Shown: positions 9,282 to 17,541 of the stretch, piece after piece
Numbering within the stretch: position 1 is the first letter of the stretch
How the letters are laid out: the number at the start of each line of letters is the position of its first letter
From: Chara braunii
Taxonomy: Eukaryota > Streptophyta > Charophyceae > Charales > Characeae
NCBI GenBank assembly: GCA_003427395.1
Contig: BFEA01000844.1
Coordinates: 410,782 to 449,805, forward strand
Direction of reading: 5' to 3'
DNA: 39,024 nt
The notes under the pieces: generated by a model
The model's input: only the letters and a program-made list of their open reading frames with translations
Told to the model about the DNA's origin: nothing
The model's database searches: none
Position numbers and translations under genes: made by a program

Positions 9282-9342
9282 AAGAGTCGCTATAATGAGC
9301 TGAGTCACATAAAGCAGCATGAAGTATCTTTGATGATCTTCC
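8671..9342. other. Inserted non-coding DNA within LINE-A
   Basis: This stretch continues the interruption of the LINE RT domain. It contains a degenerate direct repeat of about 133 bp (CCAGGCCTCACGC at 8831 and 8964, each followed by GGTTACA-GGCAACA and CAGCGTCGT). A long (GA)n microsatellite follows. No reading frame is supported. Confidence 0.5.
9208..9277. repeat. (GA)n microsatellite
   Basis: About 35 uninterrupted AG dinucleotides, followed by an A run. It lies within the DNA that interrupts the LINE-A RT. Confidence 0.95.
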
Positions 9343-9945
9343 TTAGGTTGGAAGCAAGGAGCCTTTGTCAAAGGTCAACCAATCTTCAAGAATATACTCT
9401 CGACTGTATAAGCCCTCAAAATAATAAACAAGGAAAACATAGATGTGGCGGTTCTCCTTCTTGACATGGAGAAAGCTTACGACAAAGGGGGATGGAGTTT
9501 CATCGCCACATCCCTTCATAAGATGGACTTTGGAGAGGGTTTCCACAGATGTGCAGCAACAAGCTACTTCCATGCCAAGTCGGTTGTAGCAGTAAATGGA
9601 AAACTTTCTGAAGCGTTTGTGTTAACCCGCTCCCTCCATTAGGATGTCTATTAACATCCTTGCTATTGGTACTGCAATTGGAACTGGTATAAGAAAACAT
9701 TTAGTCAAATGATTTAATTGGTGGGCTACAAATCAATTGTCCACTACAGTCGAAGGGGGGAGCAATTGCAGATGACTTTAGCTTGTGAAAATACGGTAGG
9801 CGCATTTCGGACATTTAGAAGCGTACCAGATCGTTATTACTGTTTATCTGAGACTTCCATTAACTGGAACAAATCAGCTTATTTCTTACCCCCCCACCAA
9901 GGTCTTATGAGTGGATTGGGGTTTAAGACAAGTACCAGCAGCTAA
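9343..9945 (+). pseudogene. LINE-A ORF2 fragment: reverse transcriptase core
   Basis: From about 9370 the translated sequence gives GQPIFKNILS, then VAVLLLDMEKAYDKGGWSFI (9442-9501), the RT motif A with its catalytic Asp. Next comes NGKLSEAFVLTRS, the lead into motif B, whose RQG-P core is destroyed. AIADDFSL at about 9760-9785 is the motif C equivalent (ADD). SINWNKSAYFLPP (about 9860-9900) is the conserved segment after motif C in plant LINEs. Stops and frame changes make it inactive, but the order of motifs is intact. Confidence 0.8.
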
Positions 9946-10149
9946 TTCATCTGACCGGTTTTACGGAGTGCAAGTCTCTTTGACCGACTATTGAGAGATG
10001 TGGAGGACACACTGCTGGCGGAAAAGGTTACCTTGTTCGCGCATTACAGGATGAGTACGCAATCACAAACTTCCTCTTGATGACAGAGCCTTGGTGCTCT
10101 CAGCGGCAGGATTCTTATTGTGATGGTTCTCCATTTCTATCCATTTGTT

Positions 10150-10937
10150 GGAGGAAAAAACTTACTCGACTATCAAATATGTTGCGGTCTGATATCTGCT
10201 GAAGTTGTCGGCTTCCAAGCAGGAAGGTTTTTTAGTGAAGGTTGTGTTGGATGCTATTGCAACCCCAAGGGACCATAGGGGTGTAGGCATCCTCGACCCG
10301 ATCCAACAGAACGTTAAAGGTTTGTTAGGCAAGTGGGTGATATTAGTTGTTTTTAGGAATAACAAGAACATGAGCTCACCCGATGTATTAAAAGAGTCGC
10401 ATGGAAATATGTGACACCACCAAAAAAGGTGGGAGGATTAGGCATCCTTGACCCGGGGGACGAGATCAGAGCCTTGATGTTTAAAGTGATCATACGCCTC
10501 CTGTTAGCTAATGATGTACCATAGCTGCCTCTAGCTCACATACAACTAGCGCACTTGGCCCCTCCTTCCCACCCTGACCATCCAGTTCATCCACTCAGTT
10601 GGCTAGCCAACACGGACTGGTTTGTTCCGAATCCCTCACGCCATAAGAGGGACGACACAAGAAGAAGTAGCACACGATGGGACATAAAAAATGACCGTCT
10701 GTGGCCATCAATGTTGGAACTGTGGAGGAGCATGGGCCAGCCAAAAGGCTCCCTCCGCTCAGGTGGCAGGAAATATGGAGACAGTTACTGCTCGAGAACC
10801 CGTTTGTCCACGACAGCAACGGGAAGCCTTTCTCCTTGACTGTGAATTCCCACTGGCTAACATGGGTGCGAAACGGAATCTACACCATTAAAGATTTATG
10901 GGACTGTCATACAAGATCATGGAAGTCGACACAGTAG
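10150..10937 (+). pseudogene. LINE-A ORF2 fragment: post-RT region
   Basis: Typical post-polymerase LINE segments appear twice: RGVGILDPIQQNVKGLLGKW at about 10280-10340 and KKVGGLGILDPGDEIRALMF at about 10420-10480. Repetition of the GG-LGILDP motif suggests an internal duplication or mosaicism. VRNGIYTIKDLWD at about 10868-10905 matches the usual LINE linker. Frameshifts separate the pieces. Confidence 0.65.
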
Positions 10938-11056
10938 TTGCGTCACATCCTAAAGTACATCAAAGGGAGGCAAGGCAAGTTGCAACAATTACAAACGGTT
11001 GTCCCGCCCCCGTGGGTAACTACTTTGCAAAAAGGCCCGGGGTTGTGCGCCCTTGA

Positions 11057-11700
11057 TTAGGTCATACGGGCTTCACCTAACCCAATCCCCATGACCATCT
11101 TCAGAGTGTCACACATCACACATGAAGGGGTGAAGCTGCACACATACGAACCGGACGTGTCGGGAGCAAGGTGGGCCTCCTTGAAAAGGAATCGGCTTTT
11201 GGACTGCTCAGTCCCAGATTTCGAATTGATCAGAATCAGAGTCGTGGGATCCGAAAACAAAGGTTACTATTCATATGAGATGTCCACCCCGATCAGTGAC
11301 CTACCTTTTGATCCGCAAGAATGAGACTGGAACGATCGTAACCCCACCCCGATATGGCAGTACTCTGTTAAAGAAGGTTGCAAGCGGGCCCACGCCCTCC
11401 ACCCGTCCACGACGGTAGTTAAGAGCAGGTGGAAGATAAATTCCCCAGTGTCTCAGCACAACCTGCGCTACATCCTATGGACTATGTACGCTCACATCAT
11501 GTCCATCTCCCATAGAGCCCTCCAATGGAAAATAACCCATCGATGTCTCCCGACACCGGATTGGGTAACAACGAGATCAAACTTGGAGCAGAAAGGAGTC
11601 ATATCCCCCAGCTGTGTCCACTGTGGACCTGACACCCTAGAGCACTGTCTCCTCGACTGCCCAATGTCAAGAAGAGTATAGCAAGGGTGGGATGCGATGT
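11057..11700 (+). pseudogene. LINE-A ORF2 fragment: zinc-knuckle (zf-RVT) region
   Basis: Two frames join across a single stop near 11324. The first carries ARWASLKRNRLLDCSVPDFE; the second runs QHNLRYILWTMYAHIMSISH, then ALQWKITHRCLPT. The zf-RVT signature CVHCGPDTLEHCLLDC lies at about 11610-11660, with the C-x2-C-x6-H-x4-C spacing kept. This is the best preserved part of the element. Confidence 0.8.
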
Positions 11701-12260
11701 GGCACATGCTCACGGGCAAGGTGTTCCACTGGAACGTTGCTATTATCTTACTAGGAAAGCACAAGAATATTCCCCCAACATGGTCACCCTTTCAGCGAAC
11801 CTGTTCAAACATATGAGGTTGGCGGTCCTCGTGGTTATCTGGCGTGAAAGGTGCTCAGTGGAAAAACAAGAGGCAGTCTTTGGCCTCTATCAAGCCAAGG
11901 CAGAATAAGTGGAAATCGTTCATGCTAATTTGGTGAAGGCCAGCAGTAAACTCGGGCAAGTGGTAGTGGCCACAAGGGATGGGCAGGCCAAGAGGAAAGT
12001 TGTGGCTGCCTTCTGTGAGCTCTGGCTCGATCCTCAGAAGAAGATGGCGGAGGTAAATGAAAATGGGATTTTGACGTGGGGAAACTGGGCTGCTCAAGAT
12101 GATCAATGGACATACCGGAGAGCGGAATGTTTCACTATACCTCTCCCGGGCCAAATACGCAACGCTTTGACAATACTCAATTTGGTCACGGCCAGGATCA
12201 TCTGGCACACAATGGTCTAGCTTCCCAGCCTCCACAGGTGGCGCTGTCGGGACAGAAACC
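11687..12260 (+). pseudogene. LINE-A ORF2 C-terminus
   Basis: FKHMRLAVLVVIWRERC at about 11800-11855 is the Trp/Arg motif that ends many plant LINE ORF2 proteins. It is followed in a shifted frame by about 100 codons (FCELWLDPQKKMAEVN, WAAQDDQWTYRRAECF). The frame closes at 12220. An AATAAA lies at about 12341 but there is no poly(A) tail, so the 3' end of the element is probably near there and has eroded. Confidence 0.65.
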
Positions 12261-12735
12261 CTGACAAGGTTATCTGCCCTGTATTTTCAATGTCGGACGA
12301 AGTCCAAATTCTGATGTAAGTTTATGGAATTTGGTCTGACGAAATAAACATGCTATTGGAATATTCCGACTTGTCCGTAATTTCCAACAAGACCGTAGGG
12401 ATGCGCGGTCATGGAAAGGCTAAAGCTAGACCTATAGCAGCCGCGCGATTCAGGGTCTAAGTAGGCTAAAAAAAGAGCGCCGCGTCGGGTATAGGGCCGC
12501 AGTGAGTAGGAATAGAAAGTTTTTTTTTTATCAACCGCGGGGTTGGCTTCGAGCCAGGGGGGGGATAGGCTGGTGCCGAGGCCCACCTGGTTGGGCGCTC
12601 GTGGTAGCCGCGGATGGACAGCCTGCTGAGAGGAAAGGCCAGGTAGGCGAGGCCTGTTAAGCTTCAGGCTGTCGGGATTTGCAAAGTTGCAGGCAGGCAG
12701 GGCCTGCAAGGTCACAGCTTGGGCGGAAGTGAGTG
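12261..12735. other. No gene recognised; GC-rich with small stems
   Basis: The only frames are short and unconvincing. Small inverted repeats such as TTGCAGG(CAGGCAGGG)CCTGCAA near 12685-12707 foreshadow the stem-loop-rich sequence downstream. Confidence 0.4.
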
Positions 12736-12737
12736 GG

Positions 12738-12940
12738 CAACCTCTTCATATGGAAGAGTTGTTCCTATCACTATTGTGATAGGAGCCAGCCCAGTAGGTT
12801 ACAGCATCAGACTTTCACCCAACAGATACCAGGATCGAATTTGAGAAATCGCATACACTGCTGGGCTGGTTCCTTTTGGACCCGGTCGCAACTTTTTGAA
12901 AGGGGCGCGGTCAATTTCGACCGCCCGATCTGGAAGATCG
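12738..12940 (+). ncRNA. tRNA-like head with internal Pol III boxes and five stem-loops
   Basis: CAGCCCAGTAGG (12787-12798) matches the tRNA A box TRGCNNAGYNGG except at the first base. GGATCGAATTT (12832-12842) resembles the B box GGTTCGANTCC. Their 45-nt spacing is tRNA-like, and the sequence between (GTTACAGCATCAGACTTT) looks like a Lys-type tRNA. Stems: 12738-12761 (imperfect); CCTATCAC/GTGATAGG (12764-12783, perfect); CCAGCCCAG/CTGGGCTGG closing the tRNA-like part (12786-12794 with 12861-12869); GCGGTC/GACCGC (12907-12924); CGATCT/AGATCG (12926-12940). The tRNA cloverleaf itself is incomplete, so this is a tRNA-derived SINE head, not a tRNA gene. Confidence 0.55.
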
Positions 12941-12944
12941 CGCG

Positions 12945-13003
12945 GCCAAGATCAGTCGTGCAAGATTAGCATGCCCCCTGCGCAAAGATGACATGCAAAA
13001 GGG
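12945..13003 (+). ncRNA. U6 snRNA-like segment (retro-derived)
   Basis: Positions 12963-12999 (AGATTAGCATGCCCCCTGCG onward to ATGCAAA) match the highly conserved central part of U6 snRNA, from just after the ACAGAG box through the GATGACACGCAAA region, at 34 of 37 positions as I recall the U6 sequence. The ACAGAG box itself is not preserved (GTCGTGCA instead), and the 5' stem-loop is absent. An (AAT)n/(GAAA)n tail follows directly. This is therefore a U6-derived retrotransposed segment or chimera, not a functional U6 gene: there is no USE/TATA promoter at the expected place. Confidence 0.75.
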
Positions 13004-13005
13004 AA

Positions 13006-13050
<45 letters not shown>

Positions 13051-13064
13051 GAAAGAAAGAAAGA
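13004..13064 (+). repeat. (AAT)n and (GAAA)n tail
   Basis: About 14 AAT units, then GAAAGAAAGAAAGAAA, directly after the U6-like segment. It is consistent with a simple-sequence tail that grew from a retroposon poly(A) tail. Confidence 0.85.
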
Positions 13065-13143
13065 AAAAGCAACAGCGCCACATGGCGCCCGAAGATGTGC
13101 CTGAGGGCACATGGTTTCTCAGGGCTGAGGTCCCGCTTGCGAA

Positions 13144-13300
13144 AAGGGTAGGATTGAGCTCCTGAATCTGGATGTGTCTTAGGGAGAGATGCAGAAAAGC
13201 AGTTCAATCTCGATTTCCTGCACATCACCGTGGACTCGTCCAGATTCGGGCATTTGATCCGATCCTCTTTGCTAGTAGGACCACACCCCATGATTCGGGG
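13144..13300. repeat. Dispersed repeat R, copy 2 (inverted relative to copy 1)
   Basis: CTGAATCTGGATGTGTCTTA, GCAGAAAAGCAGTTCAATCT and GATCCTCTTTGCTAGTAGGA are the reverse complements of matching blocks at 3640-3770. It is non-coding and of unknown class. Confidence 0.65.
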
Positions 13301-13355
13301 TTGGATCGTGGCTGTCAGCCACATAATAACTTGACCGTTGACATATGCCAACGGA

Positions 13356-13357
<2 letters not shown>

Positions 13358-13415
<58 letters not shown>

Positions 13416-13465
13416 NNNNNNNNNNNNNNNNNNNNNNNNNNNNNNNNNNNNNNNNNNNNNNNNNN
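13358..13465. other. Poly(A) run ending in a 50-N assembly gap
   Basis: A pure A run (13358-13415) ends in exactly 50 N (13416-13465). Fixed-size N blocks after homopolymers are scaffold gaps of unknown true length, so linkage across this point rests on read pairs only. Confidence 0.97.
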
Positions 13466-13586
13466 GCTAACTCCACCCGGATCAGTCTGTGGTTCTTCCC
13501 TTCGATGATGGAGGCAGGATTGTTCTGCTTGTCTTGTCTGCTTGTGTTGTCTGTTTGTCTCAGGTTTTTCTGAATTTGACTTATCC
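13466..13586. repeat. ~100-bp segment duplicated at 27301
   Basis: From GCTAACTCCACCCGGATCAG to GTTTGTCT the sequence is identical to 27301-27397; the copies then differ by a 4-bp indel before CAGGTTTTT. It begins exactly at the N gap and ends next to the junction adapter. It may be a real dispersed repeat or a misplaced or gap-fill piece. Confidence 0.8.
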
Positions 13587-13624
13587 CTGTCTCTTATACA
13601 CATCTAGATGTGTATAAGAGACAG
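13587..13624. other. Nextera mate-pair junction adapter left in the assembly
   Basis: CTGTCTCTTATACACATCT (13587-13605) followed directly by its reverse complement AGATGTGTATAAGAGACAG (13606-13624) is the Tn5 mosaic-end junction of Nextera mate-pair libraries. It is not natural DNA. Sequence on either side may come from places kilobases apart. Confidence 0.97.
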
Positions 13625-13708
13625 GCGCTGTAGCGCCCGAACCTGGTACTTATAGTGCCTAGGTACGGGCGCACAGGCAGAGAGGGAGTAAGGTGGGGGG
13701 GACTTACC

Positions 13709-13899
13709 TGGTTGCTTCAACGTCGACCACAACAGGTAAGTTTCCAACTGTGGCTGGCCTTCGGGCTCTCCTATGATAGGATGAACAAAATCGAATGAAT
13801 CTCCTACTAGAACATGGAGATATACCCTCCCACACTTTACCCCCCTATCTTGTTTAGAATAAGGAATAGGCGCCGTTGCTTGAGCAACAGGCGCCAACT
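13709..13899 (-). CDS. Candidate internal exon, protein family not recognised
   Basis: On the minus strand an acceptor-like TTTTTTTTTGAG precedes 64 open codons of balanced composition, including LAPVAQATAPIPYSKQDRG, VKCGRVYLHVLVGDSFDFVH and IIGEPEGQPQLETYLLW. The exon then meets a textbook donor CCAG/GTAAGTC, with the G at 13709 as its last base. Both splice sites and the composition argue for an exon or exon remnant. No neighbouring exon can be assigned, because the adapter junction and gap lie downstream and a poly(A) run lies upstream. The strongest hairpin in this part (13869-13895) falls inside the reading frame. Confidence 0.35.
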
Positions 13900-14747
13900 C
13901 AAAAAAAAAAAAAAAAAAAAAACAGAAACAAGGCAACCTACCTCTTGGAAGAAAAGAACAACCTTTTCAGGCTGTATAGGAACAGGACCAGCTCCCCACC
14001 TAGCAGACCATGAATATTCATGGCCATGAGATCCAGGATCTCATGGTCCACGACGTGCGCGTGGAATGGGGCTGAGGGAGCTGGCTAGAGAAGGGGAGAG
14101 AGGGAGGACGAGGCAGTTGGGAGGAGGAGGACTACTCCTCCCAAACTGACAACTGCCCTCCTCGTTTTCAGGGGAGGGCAGAGCAAAAGGTGGAAGGTTG
14201 TTGTATGCAACAGCATGCATCTGGCTGAGGAAAGAGCCAGGTGCAGTAAAAATTAGAATTAGCTTTATTTTTATTTTTATTTTGTTCTTTTTTCTTATTT
14301 TGTGTGAGGACACTTGTCCTCACGTGGTGCTACCTCTGGCAGAACCTGCCAGAGGTAACTGTCAGGCTCCCGTTTTTGTAGGGAGCGTGAAAATTGAAGG
14401 GTCACTAAGGAAAAGGCTAAGTACAACCTTTTCCCCGATGTATCTGCCCTAGAAAAAGCGTCCAGATACATCAAACTGTAAGGGGTTGTATCTTTCCAAC
14501 CCCTTATCAGAAAAATGAAAGAAAAATAAATTTGGAAATAGCAGGAGCCCAGCTATCTCGTGAGATTCCGAGATAGCTGGGAAAAAGAAAAGAAAAAATA
14601 AAGATTCCGAGCCCAGCTAAGTACAACTCTAAGGCTGTGGTTGTGGTGCGGCCACAGTTAACCACGGATCTTGGCCAGATCAAGGGCTCACTGTGAGCCC
14701 ACGATTTTGCCTGGGGGCTGGAGTGACGTCCAGACCCTTCTCTGCCA

Positions 14748-14756
14748 TTATAAAAC
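14748..14756 (+). promoter_or_regulatory. Possible TATA box
   Basis: TTATAAAAC sits in the loop of one stem of array A, about 70 bp upstream of the start of a GC-rich leader and the 54-bp minisatellite. A TATA match alone is weak, and nothing shows transcription. Confidence 0.2.
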
Positions 14757-15114
14757 TGGCAGTTGTCCCCCAGCTGCCACACAAAGCACTCGTGCTGTCA
14801 TTGAGTGACGTGCACACTTGAGTGTTGCTTGGCCGCTGGAGGTTGCCAGAGGCAACGTGGGAGGAGGACTGGAGTTCTGGAGAGGAGCGCGAGGAGAGGA
14901 GTTGGGCAGCCATAGCCAAGGCAGGGAGCAGAGTCTCCCCTCTGGCTGGTGCTGGTCCCACGGGACGGACTCAGGGACGCTGCAGTGCTACGACAGTGCG
15001 GCAAAGTGGAATTTGGACCTGGGGCCCAAATTTTACTAATTTTGGCCTGCCATTTTTCCACTATGGTGGGGAAGTGCTGCCAAAAGTTTACAGCAGCAAG
15101 GCCGCAGCGACGCA

Positions 15115-15765
15115 GGTTTTACGGCGGTGGTACGGAAATGCTGCCAAATTTTTGTGGCGACGACACTAAGTTTGACGACGGTGGTACAAAAGTGCTGCCA
15201 ATTTTTTGTGGCGACAGCACTGAGTTTGACGACGGTGGTGCAGAAGCGCTATCGAATTTCTGCGGCGGCAACACTAAGTTTTACGGCGGTGGTACAAAAG
15301 TGCTGCCAAATTTCTGCGGCGGCGGCACTAAGTTTGACGGAGGTGGTACGGAAGTACTGCCAAATTTCTGCGGCGGCGGCACTTAGTTTGACGGCGGTGG
15401 TGCGGAAGCGCTGTCGAATTTCTGTGGCGACAATACTAAGTTTTACGGCGGTGGTACGGAAGTGCTGCCAAATTTCTGCAGCGGCGGCACTAAGTTTGAC
15501 GGCGGTGGTGCGGAAGCGCTGTCGAATTTATGAGGCGACGACACTAAGTTTTACGGCGGTGGTACGGAAATGCTGCCAAATTCCTGCGGCGACGGCACTA
15601 AGTTTGACGGCGGTGGTGCAGAAGCGCTGTCGAATTTCTGCGGCGACGACACTAAGTTTGACGACGGTGGTGCAGAAGCGCTGTTGAATTTTGCGGCAAC
15701 GACACTGAGTTTGACGGCAGTAGTGCGGAAGCGCTGCCAAATTTTTTTACAACGACGGCACAGGC
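15115..15765 (+). repeat. 54-bp minisatellite, about 12 units
   Basis: Units of 54 bp carry the core GGCGGTGGTACGGAAGTGCT, then GCCAAATTTCTGCGGCGGC and ACTAAGTTT. Because 54 is a multiple of three, frames stay open. One frame gives an 18-residue unit of the type FDGGGTEVLPNFCGGGTK. The next gives LTAVVRKCCQISAAAALS, open for 186 codons from 15127. Neither frame survives all units, and the first has an internal stop at about 15385. Units alternate between a TEVLPN and an AEALSN subtype, suggesting growth by two-unit steps. Leader-like sequence without a gene lies on both sides. Confidence 0.9.
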
Positions 15766-16538
15766 TTTACGGCAGTGTCGGCGGTATTTTTGCGTTGAGC
15801 AACAACTGGGCATTGGCGTAGTGAAGGTGCCGCTAGAGTGGAGTATTTTGAGGTAGCTTGGATTTAACGGCACGGTAACACGGTGACGACGGAAGCAATT
15901 GGCAGCGACACTTACTGAAAAGTAAGTGAAGGAGTGTTGTGGCAGGTAGTCGCAGCAAGAGAGTGGTGTAGATCACTTTGCTGACGACTTAGGACGACTA
16001 CTTTCACGTCAAAAGGGGCGTAATTCTATACGGTCTTCTTGAGTTTGTCGAACAACTTCACTCAAGGTCAGTGGACAATCAGTTTGACTCAGACCCTTTC
16101 ACGCCTAAATGAACCCACACTTTGCTAGACCCTGTTTCTTTGAATGTTCATAAATGTGTGTTGACGCGTGTGAATGTGAGACTGACCTGAGTTTGGATTT
16201 GCAATGTTTCTTTTGTTGAACTTGTCGTCTGATCCGACTGCATGTGTGGCTTATTGAAATGGAAGTGGGTCGACCTTGAGATGGTTAATGTTCGGGTGTT
16301 CTCACTTCTCCACACTTGTATGTTTGTGTCAAACCGAAAGAAGAAATAAGACGACGAAAAATAAAGCGATCACTAAGAAGAAAAGCCTGAATGAACATAG
16401 ATGTTTTCCCAAGGTCACCGGTTCTTTCCCGAATGACTCTCTCTGTCTATGCCTGTCCGTCTGAATGACTTTCTTTCTGTGATCATTTTCCGTTTAAGTT
16501 GTTCTTGACGTCAGGCGACAAGAGGTCGTTTGCTCACC
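15766..16538. other. No gene recognised
   Basis: A T/G-rich stretch between the minisatellite and the unrecognised coding region. One stem, CTTGAGT/ACTCAAG, lies near 16039-16067. It could be the leader of the downstream broken gene. Confidence 0.35.
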
Positions 16539-16800
16539 ATGGTAGATTCCTTTCCTTTTTCTAGGAGGCATCTGAGGCGGGGGTTCGTTGCCTTAGGGGC
16601 CGGCCCTGTTATCGACTCGGAGTGGACTGCTCTGGGGGGGGGTACCATGCTGTTGTGGTGGAGCCAGCCCGGCTTCTGAGATCCGAGGTTCTCTCAGGCG
16701 AGGACGAGGGGTATCCCAGACCACCTCCTAGGGGAAGAACAGGCGTATATTCACGGAAAGACCTCTAGAATTTCTTGGCGCCTCTCGTAAGGGAGAACTG
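16539..16800 (+). pseudogene. Unrecognised protein, N-terminal segment with frameshift
   Basis: An ATG in good context (CACCATGG, 16539) opens MVDSFPFSRRHLRRGFVALG, then AGPVIDSEWTALGG. The frame breaks in a run of nine G (16634-16642). In the adjacent frame it continues as YHAVVVEPARLLRSEVLSGE, then DEGYPRPPPRGRTGVYSRKD, up to a TAG at 16765. The coding-like composition on both sides of the G run suggests a single-base slip, either mutation or sequencing error. No known domain is visible. It lies upstream of further coding-like pieces on the same strand. Confidence 0.4.
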
Positions 16801-17026
16801 TTGTAGTATACCCTTTTGGTGGCCATATTAAGAGCCGTTGACGCATGGGGAACTGGTGTCATAAGCAGTCCACTTCGTGCCATACTAGTTTAAGCAAAGT
16901 GCAGTTAGGCACTCTTATCGCGCACGGTCGTGCCATAAGAAGCATGAACCAAAATGGAGGAAGGATGTATGAATAATAATCAGTAGTATAAATTTTAACG
17001 TAACTACTCTCGCTATTTTTTTTTTT

Positions 17027-17326
17027 TTGATGGCAGCAGAGACGACGGTCTGTCATCTCTTCCGTAATCGTGACGTAGCGGAAGAATGGGCCAAGTCCTC
17101 AAGACGTAATGGAGGAAGATTAGAGAGAGTAGGACGAACCGTCTTCAATCCGGATGAATTATATTCTGAGGAGGATGTTCCACGATTCTGGGATGGCAGT
17201 GCGCGGAACCCTCCCAGACGACTCATTTTCATATCAAAAACCAGATTGGACATCCTTCACTATGAGTTCACTTCGCCACTGCCTGATCGCGATTTCGTCA
17301 ACATAAACTTAGTGGTGATGCAATGA
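17027..17326 (+). pseudogene. Unrecognised protein, middle segment (99 codons)
   Basis: An open frame reads AAETTVCHLFRNRDVAEEWA, then RVGRTVFNPDELYSEEDVPR, DGSARNPPRRLIFISKTRLD and HYEFTSPLPDRDFVNINLVV. Composition is clearly protein-like and not repetitive. It ends at TGA, but the same frame quickly resumes with YLINPQMNEIPEIRLIFVC, and a shifted frame at about 17388-17508 reads VPYFGETNDRVLSLAYITQN, then GRIGSSFYEVSYSQSMHDKM. The gene therefore appears to continue through one stop and at least one frameshift. I do not recognise the family. Confidence 0.45.
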
Positions 17327-17541
17327 TATTTGATAAACCCTCAAATGAACGAAATTCCTGAAATAAGGTTGATTTTCGTCTGTACCGTACTTTGGTGAAA
17401 CGAACGACAGGGTACTTTCTTTGGCATACATCACACAAAACGAGTACGGACGAATAGGTTCATCATTCTATGAAGTGAGTTATTCTCAGAGTATGCATGA
17501 CAAGATGAGGAGGACGAACTCATAGAACGACTACTCAACTG

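Larger units (their letters stand above)
13703..14856. other. Dense array of perfect stem-loops (array A)
   Basis: Successive inverted repeats with short loops fill this kilobase. Arms: 13703-13710/13733-13740; 13869-13880/13883-13895 (one bulge); 14008-14023 (16-bp palindrome); 14024-14033/14037-14046; 14119-14126/14135-14142; 14221-14226/14235-14240; 14304-14311/14316-14323; 14331-14342/14346-14357 (12 bp, 3-nt loop); 14366-14371/14381-14386; 14409-14416/14427-14434; 14437-14446/14463-14472; 14479-14488/14497-14506; 14548-14560/14569-14581 (13 bp); 14637-14642/14660-14665; 14684-14691/14693-14700; 14742-14747/14757-14762; 14785-14789/14792-14796; 14842-14847/14851-14856. Most are exact. Stem sequences are unrelated to one another, so this is not a tandem repeat. 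I know of no standard feature type that explains it. Confidence 0.8.

Noticed and set aside
12911-13603. 230-codon minus-strand frame across the gap
   Set aside because: It reads through 50 N, a poly(A) run, an (AAT)n tract and the library adapter.
13625-13645. Retroviral-type primer binding site (TAGCGCCCGAAC resembles the tRNA-Lys PBS TGGCGCCCGAAC)
   Set aside because: The match is short, lies directly beside the library adapter, starts TAG, not TGG, and no LTR pair or gag-pol is found around it.
15115-15765. CRISPR array
   Set aside because: The 54-bp units are contiguous with no spacers, and the genome is eukaryotic.
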